Part shown: positions 17,309 to 27,218 of the stretch, piece by piece
Numbering within the stretch: position 1 is the first letter of the stretch
Layout of the letters: every line of letters begins with the position of its first letter
Source of the DNA: Lutimaribacter saemankumensis
GTDB lineage: Bacteria > Pseudomonadota > Alphaproteobacteria > Rhodobacterales > Rhodobacteraceae
Length of the DNA: 64,000 bases
Assembly: GCF_900100005.1 (NCBI RefSeq)
Contig: NZ_FNEB01000006.1
Coordinates: forward strand, 186,001 to 250,000
Reading direction: 5' to 3'
Made by a program: the position numbers and the translations under genes
The notes under the pieces: model-generated
Database searches by the model: none
The model's input: only the letters and a program-made list of their open reading frames with translations
What the model was told of the DNA's origin: nothing

Positions 17309-18225
17309 GCGTGATCTATCCCCGCGTCGCCCTGATCGGGCTGGGCCTGATCGCCGGATCGATGTCGCTGGCGATGCGCCGCCGCGGGTTGGCGGGCGAG
17401 GTGACGGGTTATGCCCGCAGCGACGCCACGCGCGAAACCGCGCGGCGGATCGGGCTGGTCGACCGGGTCTGCGACAGCGCGGCCGAGGCTGTTGCGGATG
17501 CCGATCTTGTCGTCCTGTGCGTGCCGGTCGGTGCCATGGGCGCGGTGGCCGAGGAAATAGCGCCGCACCTCAAACCCGGCTGCACCCTGTCCGATGTCGG
17601 ATCGGTCAAGCGCGCGGTGATCGACGCGGTCGGCCCGCATGTGCCCGAAGGTGTCGATTTCATCCCCGCGCATCCGCTGGCCGGGACCGAGCATTCCGGC
17701 CCTGAATCCGGCTTTGCCACACTGTTCGATAATCGCTGGTGCCTGCTGGTGCCCGAAGGCGACGTGCGCCCTGAGGCGCTGGATCGCCTGCGCGCGTTGT
17801 GGGAAGGCATGGGCGCGCATGTCGACGAGATGGAGGCCGACCACCACGATCTGGTGCTGGCCGTTACCAGCCATGCCCCCCACCTGATCGCCTACACGAT
17901 GGTCGGCGTGGCCGACGATCTGCGCCGTGTGACCGATAGCGAGGTCATCAAGTACTCGGCCGCGGGCTTTCGTGATTTCACCCGGATCGCGGCCAGCGAT
18001 CCGACGATGTGGCGCGACGTGTTCCTGTCGAACAAGGATGCCACGCTGGAAATCCTCGGCCGCTTCACCGAAGAGCTGTTTGCGCTGCAGCGCGCGATCC
18101 GCACCGGGGATGGCGAGCATCTTTTCGACTATTTCACCCGCACCCGCGCGATCCGGCGTGGCATCATCGAAGCGGGGCAGGATACCGACGCACCGGATTT
18201 CGGCCGCGCGGCAAAGGGCGCATGA
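17305..18225 (+). CDS. tyrC: Prephenate/arogenate dehydrogenase
   Basis: 306 residues from GTG 17305, overlapping the hisC stop. N-terminal Rossmann motif [20 protein letters not shown], then [11 protein letters not shown], a catalytic-region block DVGSVKRAV and [14 protein letters not shown], and a helical C-terminal dimerisation domain. It catalyses the NAD(P)-dependent oxidative decarboxylation of prephenate or arogenate towards tyrosine. There is no ACT domain, so feedback control by tyrosine may be weak or local. Coupled to hisC upstream and overlapping the next gene by ATGA. Whether prephenate or arogenate is preferred cannot be read from the sequence. Confidence 0.92.
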   Translation: MSVIYPRVALIGLGLIAGSMSLAMRRRGLAGEVTGYARSDATRETARRIGLVDRVCDSAAEAVADADLVVLCVPVGAMGAVAEEIAPHLKPGCTLSDVGSVKRAVIDAVGPHVPEGVDFIPAHPLAGTEHSGPESGFATLFDNRWCLLVPEGDVRPEALDRLRALWEGMGAHVDEMEADHHDLVLAVTSHAPHLIAYTMVGVADDLRRVTDSEVIKYSAAGFRDFTRIAASDPTMWRDVFLSNKDATLEILGRFTEELFALQRAIRTGDGEHLFDYFTRTRAIRRGIIEAGQDTDAPDFGRAAKGA

Positions 18226-18968
18226 GGGCGGCGGCCCTTGTGCTGGTCCTGTCGCTTGGCGGGGCGGCTCTGGCCGATGCACCATCGCAGTCCCTGCGGC
18301 CGATTGCCCGCGCGGGAGTTGTGGACATCGCGCCCCCGGCCGTGGCTCAGGGTGGATTGCGGGGGCTGTTCCGCTCGCTTCGTCCGCAGCCGCGCAGTGC
18401 CCGCGTCGAAGGGCAGGCGCGTGCCACGCGGGCTGCGTTGCAGCGCGGGGCGGTTTGTGGCGACCCGGATTTGCAGGGCGAGGCCGTCGGCCCGGTGTCC
18501 GGCCAGATGCGCGGCTGCGGGATAGATCAGGCCGTGCGTCTGAAAAGCGTCGCGGGCGTGCGGCTGTCGACACCGGCCAAGATGGATTGCGGAACGGCAA
18601 AGGCGCTGAAGACCTGGGTCGAGCGCGGCATGCGCCCCGCCGTCGGCAGCCATGGGGGCGGTGTCGACAGTATCCGGGTGATGGCCAGCTATGCCTGCCG
18701 CACGCGCAACAGCCAGAAAGGCACGCGCATATCCGAGCATGGCAAGGGCCGCGCCGTCGATATCGGCGGGTTCGCCCTGCGCAACGGCACCGAGATCAGC
18801 GTGTTGCAGGATTGGGGTCGTGGCCGCGAGGGCAGGATCTTGCGAAAGATGCACCGCAGTGCCTGCGGACCTTTCGGCACGGCCCTGGGCCCCGAGGCAA
18901 ACCGCTTTCACCGCGATCATTTCCATTTCGATACCGCGCGGTACCGAAGCGGAAGCTACTGCAAGTAA
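18222..18968 (+). CDS. Secreted extensin-like family protein (possible M15-like peptidase)
   Basis: 248 residues with an N-terminal signal peptide ([18 protein letters not shown]). The C-terminal 150 residues are the extensin-like domain (PF06904): CGIDQAVRL, SYACRTRN, SEHGKGRAVDIGGF and HRDHFHFDTARY. The His/Asp pattern (H..D...HFH) resembles zinc ligands of M15/VanY-type peptidases, so a role on peptidoglycan peptides is plausible. Cys residues CG, C, C and SYC at the end may form disulfides in the periplasm. It begins four bases before tyrC ends, though its function seems unrelated to tyrosine synthesis. Confidence 0.85.
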   Translation: MRAAALVLVLSLGGAALADAPSQSLRPIARAGVVDIAPPAVAQGGLRGLFRSLRPQPRSARVEGQARATRAALQRGAVCGDPDLQGEAVGPVSGQMRGCGIDQAVRLKSVAGVRLSTPAKMDCGTAKALKTWVERGMRPAVGSHGGGVDSIRVMASYACRTRNSQKGTRISEHGKGRAVDIGGFALRNGTEISVLQDWGRGREGRILRKMHRSACGPFGTALGPEANRFHRDHFHFDTARYRSGSYCK

Positions 18969-18972
18969 CCGT

Positions 18973-19974
18973 TTATCGCAGCTTCAGGATCGGGGCCGGG
19001 CCGATGGGTACGGGCCCGAGAAAGACCCTGCCGCCACGGAATTCCAGCGGGATGTCGATCGTCTGGCTGTTGCCGGACAATTGCGCGATCATCGCAAGGC
19101 CGGTTTCCAGCTGATCGGCCAACCCGCCGGGCAATTGCCCCGAGGCGCGCGCCATCTTCAGGATGTCGCGCCAGTTTCGCGCCTTGACCGTCATTTCGCC
19201 CGTAGGCCGGCCCGTCGCGTCGATATCGACCGCGCCGGCCACCGCCAATTCCAGGTCGCCCCAGCGGGCCTCGGCCAGCTTGACGGTGATCTGCGTGGGT
19301 TGGGGGCGGGCGGTCTCGATGGCGCGGCGGTCCCAGGGGCGGTCGAAGCTGGCCCGGATATCGGCGCGGAACGCGTTGAGCGTTTGCGGCAGTTGCCCCG
19401 TCGTGTCGATGCGCAGCCGCGCCTTTCGAGCGGGTGCAAGATTGTCGGCGGCCCAGCCCAGGTGATAGGTGGCCTCGCTGCCTTCGACCCTTTCGACGGC
19501 AAGCCGCAGGGCGGTCATGGCCGTGGTTTCCCCGGCCTCGTCCGTGATCGACAGCGTGTCGGCGACAAGGTTCGCCCGTTCAAGCGGCAGGGTCGTATCC
19601 GCACCGACCACCGCGCTTGCCTGCATTTCGGCGCTCGTTATCGCGTATTTCTGCACCGGTGTGGCCAGGATGTGTTCGCGTGGCCAGATGGCGATCACAT
19701 GGTTGGGCCGATAGCTGAGAGCAAAGAGCTGAAAGAACGGGGCCTCCCATGCCCAGCCGGTTTCGGGATCGGCCAGCCGGATGTCGGTGAACGTGGTGTC
19801 GAACCGGTTGGGAAATCCCTGCACCGTTATAGCGGCGCTGTCGGCCACCCAGCCTTCGGCGCGGCGGGCATCGAGCCAGGCGGCAAAACCGGATTTCACA
19901 CCGCTTGCACCGATCCACCAATAACCGGCCCACAAACCGGCAGCGACAAGGATCACGACGAGAAGGCGTTTCAT
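18973..19974 (-). CDS. DUF2125 domain-containing protein
   Basis: 333 residues, convergent with the extensin-like gene (4 bases apart). The N-terminus is a signal-anchor (KRLLVVILVAAGLWAGYWWIGA), and the rest is a predicted periplasmic region rich in beta strand. Conserved pieces are VQGFPNRFDTTFTDI, WEAPFFQLFALSYRPNHVIAIWP and a C-terminal FRGGRVFLGPVPIGPAP. DUF2125 is widespread in alphaproteobacteria with no assigned function; the repetitive beta pattern recalls AsmA-like lipid-binding envelope proteins, but I cannot support more than envelope location. Confidence 0.85.
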   Translation of the reverse strand: MKRLLVVILVAAGLWAGYWWIGASGVKSGFAAWLDARRAEGWVADSAAITVQGFPNRFDTTFTDIRLADPETGWAWEAPFFQLFALSYRPNHVIAIWPREHILATPVQKYAITSAEMQASAVVGADTTLPLERANLVADTLSITDEAGETTAMTALRLAVERVEGSEATYHLGWAADNLAPARKARLRIDTTGQLPQTLNAFRADIRASFDRPWDRRAIETARPQPTQITVKLAEARWGDLELAVAGAVDIDATGRPTGEMTVKARNWRDILKMARASGQLPGGLADQLETGLAMIAQLSGNSQTIDIPLEFRGGRVFLGPVPIGPAPILKLR

Positions 19975-20039
19975 CGGCTGGCCCTTTTCCTTTCTCTTGC
20001 CGTGGTGTTTACAGGGGCCGGAAAGGAAGGGCCAGACAG

Positions 20040-20570
20040 ATGACGATGTGGGTGTTCGGATATGGATCGCTGCTGTGGAACCCCGGGTTCGAGGTGGCAG
20101 ACAGCGTACTGGCGCGGTTGCCGGACTATCACCGCAGTTTCTGCATGCGCTCGATCCATCATCGCGGCACGGTCGAGGTGCCGGGGCTGGTGCTGGCGCT
20201 GGACGAATGGCCCGGTGCGTCCTGCCTTGGGTTGGCGCTGGCGGTGCGTAAAGGGCACGAGGAAGCCACGCTGGCCTATTTGCGGGAACGTGAGCTTGTA
20301 TCGTCGGCCTATCTGGAAAAGACGCTGAAGCTGGAACTGACGGATGGCCGGAGCGTCCAGGCGGTGACCTATGTGATCGACCCCGTTCACGACCAGTATT
20401 GCGGCGGCATGCCGCTGGAAGAGCAGGCCGGGATCATCGCGCGCGCCGTTGGCGGGCGCGGCCCGAACACCGAGTATCTGCACAATACCGTTGCCCATTT
20501 ACGCGCGCTTGGCATCGACGATGCCGATCTGGAATGGCTGGATGAACGGGTGCGGGCGATCTGTGGATAA
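20040..20570 (+). CDS. Gamma-glutamylcyclotransferase, ChaC-like
   Basis: 176 residues from ATG 20040. It begins MTMWVFGYGSLLWNPGF, the YGSL substrate loop of the cyclotransferase fold, followed by FCMRSIHHRGTVEVPGLVLAL and the catalytic region with YLRERELVSSAYLEK. ChaC proteins cleave glutathione to 5-oxoproline and Cys-Gly. It is slightly shorter than E. coli ChaC but complete. It lies divergent from the DUF2125 gene (65 bases) and stands alone. Confidence 0.88.
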   Translation: MTMWVFGYGSLLWNPGFEVADSVLARLPDYHRSFCMRSIHHRGTVEVPGLVLALDEWPGASCLGLALAVRKGHEEATLAYLRERELVSSAYLEKTLKLELTDGRSVQAVTYVIDPVHDQYCGGMPLEEQAGIIARAVGGRGPNTEYLHNTVAHLRALGIDDADLEWLDERVRAICG

Positions 20571-20574
20571 ATCC

Positions 20575-20603
20575 TTGGCTTGCCCGGTGTGACGCTCTAG
20601 GAT
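20575..20603 (+). promoter_or_regulatory. Possible promoter of the ExbB-like/OmpA gene pair
   Basis: TTGGCT at 20575-20580 and TAGGAT at 20598-20603 are 17 bases apart, upstream of a GGAG-preceded start at 20637. The -10 box is imperfect. Support is sequence resemblance only. Confidence 0.35.
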
Positions 20604-20636
20604 CGCGCAAAGAAACGAGTGTCAGGAGCTGTCCTT

Positions 20637-21848
20637 ATGGACCAGCCGGACCGAGAGGCCGAGCCGCAGTTTACCAAACCCGTCCGTCAGATCCTTCTGA
20701 TGGTGCTTGTGTTGTTGCTGACGGCCGGGGTGGTCGCCCTGGCGCTGCCGACAATCCTGCCGATTTTCGATGCGAACCCGTATCTCAACGGGTTCATCGG
20801 TTTCGTGTTCCTGCTGGGGATCGTGGCCTGTTTCTACCAGGTGGCGCAGTTGTTCAATTCCGTGCGCTGGATCGGCGATTTCGCAAGCGGGGCGGATTCG
20901 GGCCGGCCGCCCGTGCTGCTGGCGCCGCTGGCCACCTTGCTGCGCACCCGCGGGCAGCGGATGCAGATCGCGGCGACATCGACACGGTCGATCCTCGACT
21001 CCGTCAGCACGCGGATCGACGAGGATCGCGAAATCACGCGCTATATCGTCAACCTGTTGATCTTTCTGGGCCTTCTAGGCACGTTTTACGGCCTTGCGAC
21101 CACGGTGCCCGCGCTGGTGGACACGATCCGCGGGCTGGCCCCGGAAGAAGGCGAAGAAGGGGTCGAGGTATTCGGCCGCCTGATGAGCGGGCTGGACGCG
21201 CAGTTGTCGGGCATGGGGGTTGCGTTCGGCTCGTCCCTGCTGGGGCTGGCGGGATCGCTGGTCGTCGGCCTGCTGGAGCTGTTCGCAGGCCACGGTCAGA
21301 ACCGTTTCTACCGCGAGCTGGAGGAATGGCTGAGCTCGATCACGCGGCTTGGATTTGGCGGCGAAGGCGAGGGTGGCGGCGATCATGGAGCGATGGCGCA
21401 GATGGTCGATCACATGGCCGAACAGATGGAGGCGCTGCGCGCGCTGCACGCCGAAGGCGAAGCCGGGCGGCGCGAGCTGGACGGCCAGCTTGGCCTGCTT
21501 GTCGGCTCGGTCGAGCGTCTGACCGACCGGCTGGCCGGGGCAGGGCAGTTGCACGACGCACTCAGCCGGCTTGCCGACAGCCAGGAACAGCTTGTCGCCA
21601 CGATGGCCGAAACCGGCGGTGGTGACGGGATGGACGCCGAAAGCCGGATGCGCCTGCGGTCGATCGATGTGCAACTGTTGCGCATCCTGGAGGAGTTGAG
21701 TGCGGGCCGGCAGGAAACCATGACCGAGTTGCGCACCGAACTGGCCAGCCTGACGCGTGCCGTGCAGGATGCGAAACCGCGCGTTCCGCGCCGGGTGAAG
21801 CTGGCCGAAAGCGCAAGGATCGACACGGACCCGGAGCAGGAGGGCTGA
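20637..21848 (+). CDS. MotA/TolQ/ExbB-like inner membrane protein
   Basis: 403 residues from ATG 20637; CAGGAGCT lies 8 bases upstream and overlaps the alternative GTG at 20619, which is therefore rejected. Membrane segments at about 20-45, 50-75, 135-155 (FLGLLGTFYGLATTVPALV) and 185-215 (GMGVAFGSSLLGLAGSLVVGLLELF). The last two match the conserved proton-channel helices of the MotA/ExbB/TolQ family. The C-terminal 170 residues are cytoplasmic, helical and rich in Glu and Gln. It is followed 3 bases later by a TM-coiled coil-OmpA protein, so the pair resembles a stator-type ion-driven complex. I read it as a core gene pair, not a defence system. Confidence 0.8.
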   Translation: MDQPDREAEPQFTKPVRQILLMVLVLLLTAGVVALALPTILPIFDANPYLNGFIGFVFLLGIVACFYQVAQLFNSVRWIGDFASGADSGRPPVLLAPLATLLRTRGQRMQIAATSTRSILDSVSTRIDEDREITRYIVNLLIFLGLLGTFYGLATTVPALVDTIRGLAPEEGEEGVEVFGRLMSGLDAQLSGMGVAFGSSLLGLAGSLVVGLLELFAGHGQNRFYRELEEWLSSITRLGFGGEGEGGGDHGAMAQMVDHMAEQMEALRALHAEGEAGRRELDGQLGLLVGSVERLTDRLAGAGQLHDALSRLADSQEQLVATMAETGGGDGMDAESRMRLRSIDVQLLRILEELSAGRQETMTELRTELASLTRAVQDAKPRVPRRVKLAESARIDTDPEQEG

Positions 21849-21851
21849 TCC

Positions 21852-23759
21852 ATGGCCCTGTCGCGCCGCACCGGGCAAAGGTTCCAGGGGTCGATCTGGC
21901 CGGGTTTCGTGGATGCCGTGACCGGGCTGCTGATGGTCCTCGTGTTCGTTCTGACGATTTTCATGGTCGTGCAATACGTGCTGCGCGAAACGATCACCGG
22001 GCAGGACAAGCGGCTGGATGCCCTGTCGTCCGAGATCGCGGCGCTTGCGCAGGCTTTGGGCATGGAGCGGCAGCGCAACGAGGATCTGACCGCGCAGGTG
22101 GGCGAACTGGGCGCCACGCTGAACGCAGCACAGGCCGAGGCCGAACAGCAATCCGCGCTCATCGCGGCACTTCGCGCGGATCTGGGTCAGCGTGAGGCGG
22201 AACTTTCGGCGGCGCAAACCCGCATCACCGATTTCGAGGCTCAGGTCGCCGCCCTGATCGCGCAGCGTGACACCGCTTTGGGCGAGGTCGCAACGCTGGA
22301 AGGTGAAAAGGCCGAACTGCTGACCGAGCAGGAGGCGCTGAACGCAGCGCTGGCGCAGGCGCGCGACGAACTGGATGCCGGGGCCGAGGCCGCGCGTCTG
22401 GCCGCGGCCCGGCGCGAGGCACTGGAGGCGTTGATCGAAGACCTGCGCCGCCAGAATGCGGAAACCCAGGATCTGGCGGCCGGGTTGTCGGCGCAGGTGG
22501 ACGATCTGCAACAGGCGCTGACCGACGAAGAAGCCGCCCGGCTTGCCGAGGCCGAGGCCGCGGCGGCCCTGCGCAAGCGGCTGGAAGAGGCCGATACCGA
22601 GCTGACCGCGATGACTCTGGCGCTGGAGGAAGAACGCCGCCGTGCCGAGGAAACTCTGACGTTGCTGGCTGCAGCCGACGCAGCCAAGGAGGATCTGAAC
22701 ACACGGTTGGCGCGGGCACTGCTGGCGCGCGACGAGGCACAGGCGGCGCTGAGCTCGACCGAAGAGGATGCAGCGGCATTGCAAGCGCGCCTGGACGAAA
22801 TGCAGGCCACGCAGGATCGCGACGAAGCGGCATTGCGCGCCGAGTTGGAGCGGGCGCTTGCCGCCAAGCTGGCCGCGGAAACCCGCGCGCAAGATGCCGA
22901 GGCGGAATTGGCGCAGACCGAGGACGAGGTGCAGCAACGCCTGGCCGAGGCGCTGGCCGCCGAAGAGCGCACACAGGAAGCGTTGAGCGATGCCGAAGAA
23001 CGCGCGGCCCTGCTGGCGCAGGCCCGGCGCGAGCTTGAAACGGCGCAGGGCGAAAGCACCGAGGCGCAGCGGCAGCAGGCGCTCCTGAACCAGCAGGTCG
23101 CCGCATTGCGCACGCAACTGGGCGAGCTGCGCGCACTTCTGGACGATTACAAGGATCGCGATGCCGCCGCGCGGGTTCAGATCGAAACATTGGGGTCCGA
23201 CCTGAACGCGGCCCTTGCGCGGGCCGCGGCCGAGGAACGCCGCCGCCGGCAACTGGAAGAGGACGAGCGCAAGCGGCTCGAGGCCGAGAAAGCCGATCTG
23301 GAACGGTATCGCAGTGAATTCTTTGGCCGGTTGCGCGAAATCCTGGGCAATCAGGAGGGTGTGCGGATCGAAGGCGACCGGTTCGTGTTCTCGTCCGAGG
23401 TGTTGTTCGACGCGGGCAGCGCAGATCTGAGCGCCGATGGTGAGCGCGAAATCGCGAAGGTGGCCGATATCCTGCGCAATGTGGCCGACGATATCCCCGC
23501 CGGGATCGACTGGATCATCCGGGTGGACGGGCACACGGATGATGTGCCGGTGCGCCCCGGCGCGGCCTTTGCCGACAACTGGGAACTGAGCCAGGCCCGC
23601 GCACTGTCGGTGGTGCGTTACATGATCGACGCGCTTGGCATCCCGCCTGACAGGCTGGCCGCGAACGGTTTTGGGCAATACCAGCCGGTCAATCCGGACG
23701 ACACGCCCGAGGCGCGCGCGCAGAACCGCCGGATCGAGTTGAAGCTGACCGAAAGATAG
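21852..23759 (+). CDS. Membrane-anchored long coiled-coil protein with C-terminal OmpA peptidoglycan-binding domain
   Basis: 635 residues. One transmembrane helix at about residues 20-42 (FVDAVTGLLMVLVFVLTIFMVV) with an Asp near its start, as in MotB/ExbD. Residues about 45-500 are Ala/Glu/Arg/Leu-rich and contain no proline, predicted as a very long coiled coil. From about 505 an OmpA domain follows: FVFSSEVLFDAGSADLSADG, VDGHTDDVPV, NWELSQARALSVVRYM and ANGFGQYQPVNPDDTPEARAQNRRIELKL, with the peptidoglycan-binding Asp and Arg in place. It likely pairs with the ExbB-like protein and tethers it to the cell wall. Function in the cell is not established. Confidence 0.82.
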   Translation: MALSRRTGQRFQGSIWPGFVDAVTGLLMVLVFVLTIFMVVQYVLRETITGQDKRLDALSSEIAALAQALGMERQRNEDLTAQVGELGATLNAAQAEAEQQSALIAALRADLGQREAELSAAQTRITDFEAQVAALIAQRDTALGEVATLEGEKAELLTEQEALNAALAQARDELDAGAEAARLAAARREALEALIEDLRRQNAETQDLAAGLSAQVDDLQQALTDEEAARLAEAEAAAALRKRLEEADTELTAMTLALEEERRRAEETLTLLAAADAAKEDLNTRLARALLARDEAQAALSSTEEDAAALQARLDEMQATQDRDEAALRAELERALAAKLAAETRAQDAEAELAQTEDEVQQRLAEALAAEERTQEALSDAEERAALLAQARRELETAQGESTEAQRQQALLNQQVAALRTQLGELRALLDDYKDRDAAARVQIETLGSDLNAALARAAAEERRRRQLEEDERKRLEAEKADLERYRSEFFGRLREILGNQEGVRIEGDRFVFSSEVLFDAGSADLSADGEREIAKVADILRNVADDIPAGIDWIIRVDGHTDDVPVRPGAAFADNWELSQARALSVVRYMIDALGIPPDRLAANGFGQYQPVNPDDTPEARAQNRRIELKLTER

Positions 23760-23765
23760 CGCGGT

Positions 23766-24728
23766 TCACTCGCCGATGCGGACTTCGGTGGTCACGCTGT
23801 CGATCGTTGTGCCATCGCGCAGCAGTGTTGCCGTGCCAAGATACGTCCCCTTGGGCAGCGTTGCGGCGAGTCGCTTGCCCGCGGCGCGAAAGAGTTGCGC
23901 CTTGGGGGCGTCGATCACCGCATCATGGGCAAAGAAATCGGAGCCGTCCGGCGCGGCGATGCCGAACCGCATCACGTCGCCTGCCTGCGCGCCAAAGGCA
24001 TAGGCCCACAGAACCAGCGCGCCGATATCGTCCGGCATCTGTGGATGATGCGCCGCGCCATCCTTGATCGCACCATAGTCGGGTACGCGCCGCGCGAAGC
24101 CGGCACCGAGCAGCCCGCCGGGGGCATAGTCCGGTGGGGTCTGCCAAAGGGTGTCGTCGTCCGGGGCTCCGCACGCGATCCGGCCGTCCGGGTCGAACGG
24201 GTCGATCACCTCGCCATCCTTGCGCACCGACAGGTGCAGATGGGGAAATTGCGTGCGGCCGGAAAACCCGATCTGCCCCAGAACCGTGCCCAAGGCCACG
24301 CGCTGTCCTGTCTCGACCGTGATCGAGCCTTGTTTCATATGGCAGTATTGCGTCTGCCAGCCGTTCCCGTGGTCGATCACCACGCCGTTGCCGCATTCCT
24401 TTCCTACAAAGGCGTCCGACCAGCCGGTATCGGGCATGCCGTCGCGCCGGCCCTTTACCGTGCCGGGGGCCGCGGCCAGAACATCCACACCCGCGCGCAT
24501 CGCGGCGAAGGAGGGCAGGCCGAAATCGGTGCCCTTGTGGCCATCGTAGCTGAGCGGCCCGCAGGTGAAATCCTGCGCACCCGGCCCGGGATCGTGATCG
24601 ACGAATTGCTGGATGAAACAGGTTTCGCCCAGCGTGCAGTCGATGGGCAGCGACAGGGGTAAATCGCGAGCGGCGGCCGAAGTGGCCGCCGCTGCGAATG
24701 TCAGTGCCAAAAGCTGCGCTGTGCGCAT
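23766..24728 (-). CDS. Secreted M23 family (lysostaphin-type) metallopeptidase
   Basis: 320 residues from ATG 24728, which shares one base with the clpA stop (TGATG); translation further upstream would run inside clpA. It has a signal peptide (RTAQLLALTFAAAATSAAA). The zinc site is visible as HKGTDFG (His and Asp) and HLHLSV, with NGVVIDHGNGWQTQYCHMKQGS between, the usual LytM layout. M23 enzymes cut peptidoglycan cross-bridges; it may act in wall turnover. The last 100 residues are an extra beta domain. Coupled to clpA only by position; no functional link is known. Confidence 0.9.
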   Translation of the reverse strand: MRTAQLLALTFAAAATSAAARDLPLSLPIDCTLGETCFIQQFVDHDPGPGAQDFTCGPLSYDGHKGTDFGLPSFAAMRAGVDVLAAAPGTVKGRRDGMPDTGWSDAFVGKECGNGVVIDHGNGWQTQYCHMKQGSITVETGQRVALGTVLGQIGFSGRTQFPHLHLSVRKDGEVIDPFDPDGRIACGAPDDDTLWQTPPDYAPGGLLGAGFARRVPDYGAIKDGAAHHPQMPDDIGALVLWAYAFGAQAGDVMRFGIAAPDGSDFFAHDAVIDAPKAQLFRAAGKRLAATLPKGTYLGTATLLRDGTTIDSVTTEVRIGE

Positions 24729-27055
24729 CAATCCGCGGTCAGAAGCGGTGGCTTGTTGCCCGAAAGGCGCGGGTTGTCCGGGCCTTCGATGCGCAGGTCG
24801 ATTTCGCCGTTCCTGACGCCGACCTTGACCACGCCGCCTTTGGCCAGCTTGCCGAAAAGCAGCTCTTCGGCCAGCGGCTTCTTGATGTATTCCTGGATCA
24901 CGCGGCCCAGCGGGCGGGCGCCCATCTTGTCGTCGTAACCCTTGTCGGCCAGCCATTCGGCGGCCGGTTTGGTCAGTTCGATGGTCACGTTGCGATCCAT
25001 CAACTGCGCCTCGAGCTGGAGGACGAATTTCTCGACCACTTGCAGGATCACGTCCTTCGGCAGCGGCTGGAAGCTGATGACGGCATCCAGACGGTTGCGG
25101 AATTCCGGCGTGAATGTGCGTTCGATCGCGGCGGTGTCTTCACCCTCTCGGCGGTCGCGGCCGAAACCGATGGCGGCCTTGGCCTGTTCCGTTGCGCCGG
25201 CGTTCGACGTCATGATCAGGATCACGTTGCGGAAATCCACCTTGCGGCCGTTGTGGTCGGTCAGGGTGCCGTGATCCATCACCTGCAGCAGGATGTTGAA
25301 CACGTCCGGGTGTGCCTTTTCGATTTCGTCCAGCAGCAGCACGCAATGCGGGTGCTGATCGACGCCATCGGTCAGCAGCCCGCCCTGGTCGAAGCCGACA
25401 TAGCCCGGAGGCGCGCCGATCAGGCGGCTGACGGCGTGTTTCTCCATGTATTCCGACATGTCGAACCGCAGCATTTCCACGCCCAGCGTGTCGGCAAGCT
25501 GCTTGGCGACCTCGGTCTTGCCGACGCCCGTAGGCCCGGCGAACAGGTAGTTGCCGATGGGCTTTTCGGGTTCCCGCAGGCCTGCGCGCGCCAGTTTGAT
25601 CGCGCTGGACAGCGCCTCGATCGCGGCGTCCTGGCCAAAGACCACGCGCTTGAGCGTTGCCTCCAGATCCTTGAGAACCTCGGCATCGTCCTTGGACACG
25701 TTCTTTGGCGGGATGCGGGCGATCTTGGCCACCACGGCCTCGATCTCCTTGGCGCCGATGGTCTTGCGGCGTTTGCTTTCGGCCACAAGATGCTGCGCTG
25801 CGCCAGCTTCGTCGATCACGTCGATCGCCTTGTCGGGCAGCTTGCGGTCGTTGATGTAGCGCGCCGAAAGTTCGACCGCCGTCTTGATCGCATCGGCCGT
25901 GTATTTGACGCCATGGTGCTCTTCGAAATAGGGCTTGAGGCCCTTGAGGATCTTGATTGCGTCCTCGACCGACGGTTCGTTCACGTCGATTTTCTGGAAC
26001 CGGCGGCTGAGCGCGCGGTCCTTTTCGAAATGCTGGCGGAATTCCTTGTAAGTGGTCGAGCCCATGCAGCGCAGCTTGCCGCCCTGCAGCGCGGGTTTCA
26101 GCAGGTTCGAGGCATCCATCGCCCCGCCCGATGTCGCACCTGCGCCGATCACAGTATGGATTTCGTCGATGAACAGAACCGCGTCGGGGTGGTTTTCCAG
26201 CTCCGAGACAACGGCCTTGAGCCGCTCTTCGAAATCGCCGCGATAGCGTGTGCCCGCCAGTAGGGCGCCCATGTCGAGGCTGAAGATGGTGGTGCGCGCC
26301 AGCACGTCGGGCGTTTCGCCCTGCACGATCTTGCGCGCCAGACCTTCGGCGATGGCGGTTTTGCCGACGCCCGGATCGCCCACCAGAAGTGGGTTGTTCT
26401 TGCGGCGGCGGCACAGAACCTGAATGCAGCGTTCGACCTCGTGGCTGCGGCCGATCAGCGGATCGACGTCGCCGGTGCGCGCCTTTTCGTTCAGGTCCAC
26501 GCAATATTTGGCCAGCGCCGATTCACCTTCGGTGACCTTGTCGGAAGAGGTGTTGACCTCTTCGGCCTCGGGCGTGGTCGATCCCGAAACCGGGCGGCTT
26601 TCGCCATAGGCAGGGTCTTTGGCCACGCCGTGGGCGATGAAATTCACCGCGTCATAGCGTGTCATGTCCTGTTGTTGCAGGAAGTAGGCGGCGTTGGATT
26701 CACGTTCGGCAAAGATGGCGACCAGCACGTTGGCCCCGGTTACCTCGGTCCGTCCCGAGCTTTGGACGTGGATCGCGGCGCGTTGGATCACGCGCTGGAA
26801 AGCGGCTGTCGGCACGGCCTCGGAGCCGTCGATGTCGGTCACCAGGTTCACCAGTTCCTCGTCGATGAATTCGACCAGCGTCTGGCGCAGTTCCTCGGTA
26901 TCGACCGAGCACGCCTTCATCACGCGCGATGCGTCCGGCTCGTCCACAAGGGCGAGCAGCAGGTGTTCAAGCGTTGCGAATTCGTGGCGGCGAGCATTGG
27001 CCAGCGCCAGCGCCGCGTGGATTGCCTGTTCGAGCGTGTTCGAGAATGAAGGCAC
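24728..27055 (-). CDS. clpA: ATP-dependent Clp protease ATP-binding subunit ClpA
   Basis: 775 residues, the usual ClpA size. An N-terminal double Clp-N domain (about 1-145) is followed by two AAA+ modules: Walker [10 protein letters not shown] near 215 with [14 protein letters not shown], and [14 protein letters not shown] near 500 with [13 protein letters not shown]. There is no ClpB-type middle domain, which separates it from ClpB. ClpA unfolds substrates, including ClpS-delivered N-degron proteins, and feeds them to ClpP. Neither clpS nor clpP is in the window; clpS often sits next to clpA in other bacteria but the flank here holds gloB. Confidence 0.95.
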   Translation of the reverse strand: MPSFSNTLEQAIHAALALANARRHEFATLEHLLLALVDEPDASRVMKACSVDTEELRQTLVEFIDEELVNLVTDIDGSEAVPTAAFQRVIQRAAIHVQSSGRTEVTGANVLVAIFAERESNAAYFLQQQDMTRYDAVNFIAHGVAKDPAYGESRPVSGSTTPEAEEVNTSSDKVTEGESALAKYCVDLNEKARTGDVDPLIGRSHEVERCIQVLCRRRKNNPLLVGDPGVGKTAIAEGLARKIVQGETPDVLARTTIFSLDMGALLAGTRYRGDFEERLKAVVSELENHPDAVLFIDEIHTVIGAGATSGGAMDASNLLKPALQGGKLRCMGSTTYKEFRQHFEKDRALSRRFQKIDVNEPSVEDAIKILKGLKPYFEEHHGVKYTADAIKTAVELSARYINDRKLPDKAIDVIDEAGAAQHLVAESKRRKTIGAKEIEAVVAKIARIPPKNVSKDDAEVLKDLEATLKRVVFGQDAAIEALSSAIKLARAGLREPEKPIGNYLFAGPTGVGKTEVAKQLADTLGVEMLRFDMSEYMEKHAVSRLIGAPPGYVGFDQGGLLTDGVDQHPHCVLLLDEIEKAHPDVFNILLQVMDHGTLTDHNGRKVDFRNVILIMTSNAGATEQAKAAIGFGRDRREGEDTAAIERTFTPEFRNRLDAVISFQPLPKDVILQVVEKFVLQLEAQLMDRNVTIELTKPAAEWLADKGYDDKMGARPLGRVIQEYIKKPLAEELLFGKLAKGGVVKVGVRNGEIDLRIEGPDNPRLSGNKPPLLTAD

Positions 27056-27218
27056 GATACGTGCTCCTGTTTTGTTTGATCGATCGGTCTGCTCTGCAGT
27101 CCGACCATTGCCTCGATACTTTAAAGTTTGGTCGATATCGGCCGCGCTTCAAGTTTTTTCTGGACACCGGCGATCACAATTCTTGTCCGAACGCCGGAGC
27201 CGCTCACGGTTTGGTCTT

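Noticed and set aside
20637-23759. Zorya-type anti-phage system (ZorA/ZorB)
   Set aside because: Only the motor-like pair is present; no ZorC/ZorD/ZorE effector genes are nearby and the coiled coil is on the OmpA protein, not the ExbB-like one. It reads as a core envelope pair.
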